Of a stretch of DNA of 11,277 nt, positions 7,391-11,277 are shown piece by piece; the first letter of the stretch is position 1; every line of letters starts with the position of its first letter. A program made the position numbers and the translations under genes. The notes under the pieces were generated by a model. That model had not been told where the DNA came from, ran no database searches, and saw only the letters and a program-made list of their open reading frames with translations. Where the stretch lies: assembly GCA_023430545.1 (NCBI GenBank), contig JAEZAF010000264.1:1-11277 (forward strand), read 5' to 3'. This stretch comes from Chloroflexota bacterium. GTDB lineage: Bacteria; Chloroflexota; Anaerolineae; Aggregatilineales; Phototrophicaceae.

Positions 7391-7404
7391 GACTGAAGAG
7401 TCAA
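7376..7404 (-). promoter_or_regulatory. Sigma70-type promoter of the regulator-hydrolase operon
   Basis: On the minus strand, -35 TTGACT (7399-7404) and -10 AATACT (7376-7381) are separated by exactly 17 bases. The -35 matches five of six positions and the -10 four of six. The predicted start near 7369 gives a 5' leader of about 38 bases. Confidence 0.68.
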
Positions 7405-7486
7405 TAGAGATCGTGCATCTTTACAGAAGATACACACAGGTAGCTCGAGGTCAGTTGACAGGAACAGACAAAGAGGTGGGCAGGTG

Positions 7487-7534
7487 AAAAGAGGGCTGGC
7501 GGCTCTGGTTAAGCGAGCTTCGCCAACCCTCTTT
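7487..7534 (-). terminator. Intrinsic terminator of the 7566-7982 gene
   Basis: Outer arms AAAGAGGG-x-TGGCG (7488-7501) and CGCCA-x-CCCTCTTT (7521-7534) with an inner GCTC/GAGC stem. On the minus strand the hairpin runs into CTTTT. The single C/A mismatch on the plus strand becomes a G-U pair in the minus-strand RNA, which supports use in that direction. Confidence 0.82.
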
Positions 7535-7565
7535 CAGTATAAGCAGGCTGGTGAGGAACTGCGTT

Positions 7566-7982
7566 TTAACCGATTACAGGCAGGAGCAGTGCGATGATCG
7601 TCAGGGGAATCGCCGCTGCCAGTGATTTAAGCTGTACCTGGCGAGCCTGTTTCCGAACCTGGGCAAGCTCAGCACTGTCTTCGATCTTCTCCATTTTGTC
7701 ACCGACTTTGCGCGAATTCATAACCGCATAAGCGACGCAGGTTTTATCCCGCCACTGAAAATAACCTGTAGCCGCCACAAAAAACAGCAGGACAAGCGGC
7801 AGCCGCCACAGACGATCCATGCCGATGAAAACCATCACTGCCAGAATCACCGCCGCCGCCACAAACGCGACGATACCGGTGATCAGGCGTTTACGCCGCT
7901 CTGCCGGACTGATATTGGCGATGCAGGCATCACCCGCACTTTGCTGCGTATTGAGGATGAGATTCTGTTTAACCGTGGACAT
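7566..7982 (-). CDS. Small three-helix membrane protein with two conserved-looking cysteines
   Basis: A 138-residue protein of unknown function. An N-terminal part with Cys20 (GDACIANISPAERRKRL) precedes helix 1 (about 34-54). After RLWRLP comes helix 2 (about 60-76), leading into YFQWRDKTCVAYA with Cys82. A charged cytoplasmic stretch (RKVGDKMEKIEDSAELAQVRKQARQVQLK) then precedes helix 3 near the end (about 120-137). I recall similar proteins in Chloroflexota, with CIANISP and FQWRDKTCVA kept, but know no function; this is a memory-based impression. The two cysteines could pair or bind a metal. The start ATG is supported by GAGGAG 9 bases before it. It has its own promoter and a strong terminator, so it is probably a single-gene unit. 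Confidence 0.85.
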   Translation of the reverse strand: MSTVKQNLILNTQQSAGDACIANISPAERRKRLITGIVAFVAAAVILAVMVFIGMDRLWRLPLVLLFFVAATGYFQWRDKTCVAYAVMNSRKVGDKMEKIEDSAELAQVRKQARQVQLKSLAAAIPLTIIALLLPVIG

Positions 7983-8041
7983 ACCTTGAAACTCCTCTAA
8001 AGATCACTACCAGTAAACCTACCTCTGAAGCTTACCTTTTG

Positions 8042-8069
8042 ATCTTAGCCTTGTCCGAAGGCGTGTCAA
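8042..8069 (-). promoter_or_regulatory. Promoter of the small membrane protein
   Basis: Minus strand: perfect -35 TTGACA (8064-8069), 16-base spacer, -10 TAAGAT (8042-8047). The spacer contains the inverted repeat GCCTT-GTCCG-AAGGC (8048-8062), which may be an operator. Confidence 0.65.
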
Positions 8070-8123
8070 GGGATGTCGCCGTTTGCTTATTAATCTCTTT
8101 CCCAGTTGAACAGGATCGCTCGC

Positions 8124-9041
8124 TTACCGCCGGTGCTCACGGGCAAAACGCGCCGGTGAGATGCCCACCCATCGCGTAAAGTGCCGCGTGAAATGACTCT
8201 GATTGGCAAAGCCGCAGTCCAGCGCGATCTCCACGACCGAACGCTGGGTGCTGCTCAACAGCAGCCTGGCTTTCTCGACACGGCATTCCAGCACATAGCG
8301 GTACGGCGCACAGTGGAAGGTGGCACGGAACATCTTCTCGAAATGCGGGACACTCAAGCCGAGACACCCGGCCAGATCGGTCAGGCTGATCTTTTCATGC
8401 AGATGCGAATGAATATAGTCCGTGATCTGAAGGCGCTGTGTGGATGACAGCGGTCCGTCGGGGATGGCTTTGACCTGTGAGACGTTCGAATAGTGGCGCA
8501 GCAGATGCAGTGAGATGGTATACACGATGGACTCGATATACAGCGATCCAAGCATGCCGCTGTTCTGCGACTCGGCGACAATTTCCAGAAACAGGTGACG
8601 CAGCAGGGGATCAAAGAAATTAAACGTCGGTTTCAGCTCAACGTGTCCGGGATCAGTTTTCAGAACCGTGGCTGCGGTGTCCGCTTTGATCGTGCGTGAC
8701 AGAGTCAGAAAAGCGGCTTCGCTGGTGGCATTCCAGCGGGCATCAAAGTGACGGTTATGTGGCGCAAGCATCAAAGCGCCGGGGCCAGTGTTGAGTCCGT
8801 GATGGGGAGGGCTGATAGCGCTGCCCTGAAGGTAATTGCGACCCGCGAGGATCATGATCAGCGTGTCGCTCGGTGTATCCGGTGTAGGGAGAAAGTCATG
8901 AGTCGGGTTCATGCGCGCCCGCTGGAAACTGACTTTATCCCAGCCGAGTGTTTCACTGGTTGTCAGAAGCTGTATCGGTGGAAGCGCGAACCATTCGTTC
9001 AGGCTCAGGCGGTCGGAAGGCATAACGGCATTCGTAACCAT
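8124..9041 (-). CDS. AraC/XylS-family transcriptional regulator
   Basis: A 305-residue DNA-binding regulator. The C-terminal 110 residues form the AraC domain: the first helix-turn-helix is SLTDLAGCLGLSVPHFEKMF (about 219-238), the second VVEIALDCGFANQSHFTRHF (about 269-288), ending with GISPARFAREHRR. The N-terminal 190 residues are a sensing and dimerisation part with a jelly-roll-like feel (GPGALMLAPHNRHFDARW), ligand unknown. The ATG at 9041 was chosen because AAGGA (9049-9053) lies 7 bases upstream. A TTG at 9071 would add ten residues but has no ribosome binding site. No terminator is seen between its stop and the membrane protein gene downstream, so read-through is possible. Its targets are not evident. 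Confidence 0.92.
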   Translation of the reverse strand: MVTNAVMPSDRLSLNEWFALPPIQLLTTSETLGWDKVSFQRARMNPTHDFLPTPDTPSDTLIMILAGRNYLQGSAISPPHHGLNTGPGALMLAPHNRHFDARWNATSEAAFLTLSRTIKADTAATVLKTDPGHVELKPTFNFFDPLLRHLFLEIVAESQNSGMLGSLYIESIVYTISLHLLRHYSNVSQVKAIPDGPLSSTQRLQITDYIHSHLHEKISLTDLAGCLGLSVPHFEKMFRATFHCAPYRYVLECRVEKARLLLSSTQRSVVEIALDCGFANQSHFTRHFTRWVGISPARFAREHRR

Positions 9042-9213
9042 CGCATCGTCCTTAAGCTGTTCCGCGATCAATGATGAAGGTGATCTGCTAAGTTACATTT
9101 GTGGCGTTTATCTTACAGTGCTTAATGCAGTTCCGGTCAGAAAATCACGTGACATCGTCAGATTGAGGCGGAATATAAACTGACTCTCGAAGAATCCGAG
9201 GGAAAGAGGCAAC

Positions 9214-9242
9214 AAAAAACGCCGAGGATGTCCTCAGCGTTT
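9214..9242 (-). terminator. Intrinsic terminator of tRNA-Asn
   Basis: On the minus strand AAACGC-x-GAGGA pairs with TCCTC-x-GCGTTT around a two-base loop, followed by six T (complement of A 9214-9219). The C/A mismatch seen on the plus strand is a G-U pair in the minus RNA. Confidence 0.88.
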
Positions 9243-9248
9243 GGTCTG

Positions 9249-9320
9249 CTCCACAACCTGGACTCGAACCAGGAACCCATCGGTTAACAGCCGATTGCTC
9301 TGCCATTGAGCTATTGTGGA
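9249..9320 (-). tRNA. tRNA-Asn (anticodon GTT)
   Basis: Read on the minus strand, the acceptor arms TCCACAA and TTGTGGA pair perfectly, with discriminator G. The anticodon stem ATCGG/CCGAT encloses CTGTTAA, giving GTT. The T arm is CCTGG-TTCGAGT-CCAGG. The 72-nt gene encodes no CCA end. Confidence 0.97.
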
Positions 9321-9333
9321 ATGGCTGATCTGC

Positions 9334-9362
9334 ATGGTAGCAAAACAGGTAGGATAAGTCAA
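9334..9362 (-). promoter_or_regulatory. Sigma70-type promoter of tRNA-Asn
   Basis: Minus strand: -35 TTGACT (9357-9362), 17-base spacer, -10 TACCAT (9334-9339). The -10 box ends 13 bases before the tRNA 5' end, a normal leader length. Confidence 0.7.
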
Positions 9363-9409
9363 GAGTTTTCCGTTTATGAAACGCGGATTACAGAAACAAA
9401 CATGCTCAT

Positions 9410-9937
9410 TTATTTTTTGAGATTCGCAACATAGAGTAATTCTTCTACGGCAGTTCGAATCTCAGGAAGCAGTTTCTCCAGATCATTGCGACGGGCGTTA
9501 AATCTTCGACTGTGGGCCGATTCATTACCTAAATGTTTTAACTTGGGTAGCGCTTGTTTGGCGTTTCTTCCCAAACTCCATGAAGTTTCATCTAGAGTTT
9601 TTGTAACCAATTCATCTAGAGCTATATAGTTCCCATCAGTCATCTTGATTTTTGCTTGAATACCATTGTTCTCAAATGCTTCAATAATGAGTGTCTCAAT
9701 CAGTTTTCGAAGCATAACAGCGCAAGCATCATACCACCCATGTTCATAACATCCGTTTATTTGGTGAACTGTCTTTTCAATATAGCCTCGCGTGTTCTGT
9801 ACCAACAAAAAATCGACAACTAAAGAATTTGCGGGAATTTCACCTTCACTGGGTGGTTTTGGAACATATCCAATTTCATCTTGAGCCTCTTGAATAGCTT
9901 CAAGTATGTCTTTTGTAAATTGTGACATCTCGTTCAT
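9410..9937 (-). CDS. DUF4145/HEPN-like protein, second gene of AT-rich cassette
   Basis: A 175-residue, mostly helical soluble protein. The core helix CYEHGWYDACAVMLRKLIETLIIEAF (63-88) with Arg77 and Glu81, and LGNESAHSRRF (136-146) with His142, resemble the DUF4145 family, which belongs to the HEPN-like helical group. In canonical HEPN RNases an Arg-x4-6-His motif is catalytic. Here the position before GNESAH is Lys134, so RNase activity is uncertain. A flexible N-terminal stretch (YVPKPPSEGEIP) precedes the core. The ATG overlaps the stop of the upstream DUF5343-type gene as ATGA, and there is only a weak ribosome binding site, so translation is probably coupled. Codon use is AT-rich, unlike most of the window. 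A toxin or effector role is inferred. It could also be a plain structural helical protein. Confidence 0.72.
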   Translation of the reverse strand: MNEMSQFTKDILEAIQEAQDEIGYVPKPPSEGEIPANSLVVDFLLVQNTRGYIEKTVHQINGCYEHGWYDACAVMLRKLIETLIIEAFENNGIQAKIKMTDGNYIALDELVTKTLDETSWSLGRNAKQALPKLKHLGNESAHSRRFNARRNDLEKLLPEIRTAVEELLYVANLKK

Positions 9938-10629
9938 TGATTATTCTTGTACAGATGTTTTGCCATACTTGCAAAGATCTGGTCAATTTGATCCGATGAA
10001 GCATCAGAAGCAATATGAATCTGAATGTCAATATGTAAGGATGGTGATGCTCCCACAGTAGATTGTATTGAAGTATTAGACTGAATAGGTACAGCGTCAG
10101 CTATTACATCATTTTGCCTCTGAGATGGTTGAGGTCTTGATTTTGGCGTAGCTCCTTTTGTTTTACGAGGAACAGATTTTATATTTGGTTTTGCATTTGC
10201 ACTTCGTTGCGGATTTGCATCTGTTAACAATTCATATAATGACGCCATTTTGAGACTGGCGGAAGCTCCGCCTCCAGTCTTACGTGCAAACCAGCGTTTA
10301 GCGCCTTCCATTTCAGAAGACGGATTCGGTATTGCGCTTCTCAACTCATCAGGATAAATCTCTTCTAAAATTTCCTGACAAACTTCACGATAAGTATCGT
10401 CATGTCTCCATCTTTCAGCTCGCTCTGTTGGAGAATTTTTCTCGTCAACAAGTTTTAAGCCTCTCAAGGCCCGCAGGACATTCTTAGCAGCGCTTTCTCC
10501 AAGATTCAGTGTTGTTTCTAAGTATGTACGTGTAACTATATTAGGTATGCTATTTTGAAACTTAGTTCGTAGTGCCCACCAGTTGGCTTCTGGAAGCATT
10601 GGATATGAAGATCTTTCATTGTCTGACAT
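9934..10629 (-). CDS. DUF5343-type protein, first gene of AT-rich cassette
   Basis: A 231-residue protein. Residues about 9-140 match my memory of DUF5343: YPMLPEANWWALRTKF, then IVTRTYLETTLNLGESAAKNVLRALRGLKLVDE, TERAERWR, EICQE-like ILEEIYPDELRSAIPNP, and RWFARKTGGGASASLKMASLYELL. The first part looks like a winged helix, the second like a second small helical repeat of the same type (GGGASASLKMASLYELL). Residues 141-190 are Lys/Pro/Ser/Gln-rich and likely disordered. The C-terminus has SLHIDIQIHIASD (197-209), a beta strand, then a helix QIDQIFASMAKHLY (214-227). The ATG has GAGGAA about 5 bases upstream, and a good -10 box precedes it. Function is unknown; DNA or nucleic-acid binding is likely for the N-terminus. 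Base composition differs sharply from the flanking genes. Confidence 0.8.
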   Translation of the reverse strand: MSDNERSSYPMLPEANWWALRTKFQNSIPNIVTRTYLETTLNLGESAAKNVLRALRGLKLVDEKNSPTERAERWRHDDTYREVCQEILEEIYPDELRSAIPNPSSEMEGAKRWFARKTGGGASASLKMASLYELLTDANPQRSANAKPNIKSVPRKTKGATPKSRPQPSQRQNDVIADAVPIQSNTSIQSTVGASPSLHIDIQIHIASDASSDQIDQIFASMAKHLYKNNQ

Positions 10630-10667
10630 TTTGTTCCTCTACTCTCAAAATTCGATCTATTAAGTGC

Positions 10668-10697
10668 ATTATATACAGTTTTTTTATCTAAGGTGAA
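10668..10697 (-). promoter_or_regulatory. Promoter of the DUF5343/DUF4145-like cassette
   Basis: Minus strand: perfect -10 TATAAT (10668-10673) with an 18-base spacer to a modest -35 TTCACC (10692-10697). A run of seven A lies in the spacer. Confidence 0.6.
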
Positions 10698-10744
10698 AAG
10701 TAACGTGAATTTACGAATTTTCATCAAAACTTTACAAACAACAA

Positions 10745-10768
10745 GAGGCCGCGAAGTTTCGCAGCCTC
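10745..10768 (-). terminator. Intrinsic terminator of malate dehydrogenase
   Basis: GAGGC-x-GCGAA (10745-10755) pairs with TTCGC-x-GCCTC (10758-10768). On the minus strand it is followed by TTGTTGTTTG. The mismatch is again a G-U pair in the minus RNA. It isolates the metabolic gene from the cassette downstream. Confidence 0.82.
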
Positions 10769-10795
10769 TCGAAATGATATTGAACGTTGTAACGA

Positions 10796-11277
10796 CTAGT
10801 AGCCGAGGACGTTGACGACATCCTGAACGGCGTCGGCGCTGATCTTCAGCATATTCTTTTCTTCGTCGTTCAGTTCCATCTCGATCACCTTCTCGACGCC
10901 GCCCGCGCCCAGCACCGCCGGGACGCCGATGAACAGGCCATCGTACCCATACTGGCCGGTCAGCAGCACCGCAGACGGGATGACGCGCTTCTGGTCGCGG
11001 ACAATCGCTTCGACCATCTCGACCGTGCCAGCTGCCGGGGCATAGAAGCCGCTGTAACCGAGCAGGCCGACGATCTCGCCGCCGCCCTTGCGGGTGCGCT
11101 CGATGATGGCGTCCAGCTTGTCCTGCGCCATCAGTTCCGTGACCGGGATACCGGCAACCGAGGTGTGACGGGGCAGCGGGACCATCGTGTCACCGTGGCC
11201 GCCGAGCACCATGCCGTGTACATCGCGGATGCTGACGCCGAGTTCCTGCGCGATGAAGGTCTTGTAACGGGCGGTAT
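10796..11277 (-). CDS. mdh: Malate dehydrogenase, LDH-like type (N-terminus outside window)
   Basis: The last 160 residues of an NAD-dependent malate dehydrogenase, which interconverts malate and oxaloacetate in the TCA cycle; cytoplasmic. The frame is open to the right edge, beginning ARYKTFIAQELGVSIRDVHG. The catalytic His is in VLGGHGDTMVPLPR, where HGDTMVP is typical of the LDH-like malate dehydrogenases rather than lactate dehydrogenases (HGDS). TSVAGIPVTEL follows, then GFYAPAAGTVEMVEAI and YGYDGLFIGVPAVLGAGGVEKVIEMELNDEE, the usual C-terminal block. The NAD-binding Rossmann half and the substrate-specificity Arg lie outside the window. GC-rich codon use matches the main chromosome. A terminator follows the stop codon. 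Confidence 0.95.
   Translation of the reverse strand, partial: TARYKTFIAQELGVSIRDVHGMVLGGHGDTMVPLPRHTSVAGIPVTELMAQDKLDAIIERTRKGGGEIVGLLGYSGFYAPAAGTVEMVEAIVRDQKRVIPSAVLLTGQYGYDGLFIGVPAVLGAGGVEKVIEMELNDEEKNMLKISADAVQDVVNVLGY

Noticed and set aside
9249..10740. tRNA-Asn as the integration site of the AT-rich cassette
   Set aside because: The cassette lies on the 5' side of the tRNA, behind its promoter. Integrases usually use the 3' end, there is no integrase gene, and no second copy of the tRNA end is seen near 10740.
1..11277. CRISPR array, insertion sequence or prophage genes
   Set aside because: No regular direct repeats, transposase, integrase or phage structural motifs were found on either strand.

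Overview
The window looks like a piece of a GC-rich Chloroflexota chromosome, probably class Anaerolineae or a relative. The case rests on protein style, not on a marker gene. There is a lipoprotein with a long Thr/Pro linker and an Ig-like plus W/C-rich module. There is a zinc-motif-free anti-sigma-like protein next to an ECF sigma factor. A 138-residue membrane protein carries an FQWRDKTC core, and there is an LDH-like malate dehydrogenase. The species cannot be named from the sequence.

Left part (1-2757). A truncated anti-sigma-like membrane protein and an ECF sigma factor form a minus-strand pair. A divergent tRNA-Leu(CAA) starts 39 bases upstream of the sigma start codon. The tRNA has its own sigma70-type promoter and a perfect intrinsic terminator. 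A secreted lipoprotein of unknown role follows on the minus strand.

Centre (2758-7570). An MFS exporter of the EntS/MFS_3 type and an enoyl-CoA hydratase lie on the plus strand. The hydratase ends at a symmetric terminator that it shares with a convergent DUF4259 gene. Next comes a minus-strand two-gene operon: a GbsR/MarR-type regulator and an alpha/beta hydrolase. Its promoter carries a near-perfect palindrome across the -10 box, which suggests autorepression.

Right part (7487-11277). A three-helix membrane protein, an AraC-type regulator and tRNA-Asn(GTT) are all on the minus strand, and the membrane protein and the tRNA have recognisable promoters and terminators. Then comes an AT-rich two-gene cassette: a DUF5343-type protein overlapping by ATGA with a DUF4145/HEPN-like protein. 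It is clearly different in base composition from its surroundings. The window ends inside malate dehydrogenase, also on the minus strand.

The best candidate for a little-described system is the DUF5343 + DUF4145-like cassette (9410-10629). It has its own promoter, translational coupling, foreign composition and a HEPN-like partner. This fits a defence or toxin-antitoxin-like module, but the sequence alone does not prove it. The rest of the window is ordinary metabolism and regulation with some clear control sites.
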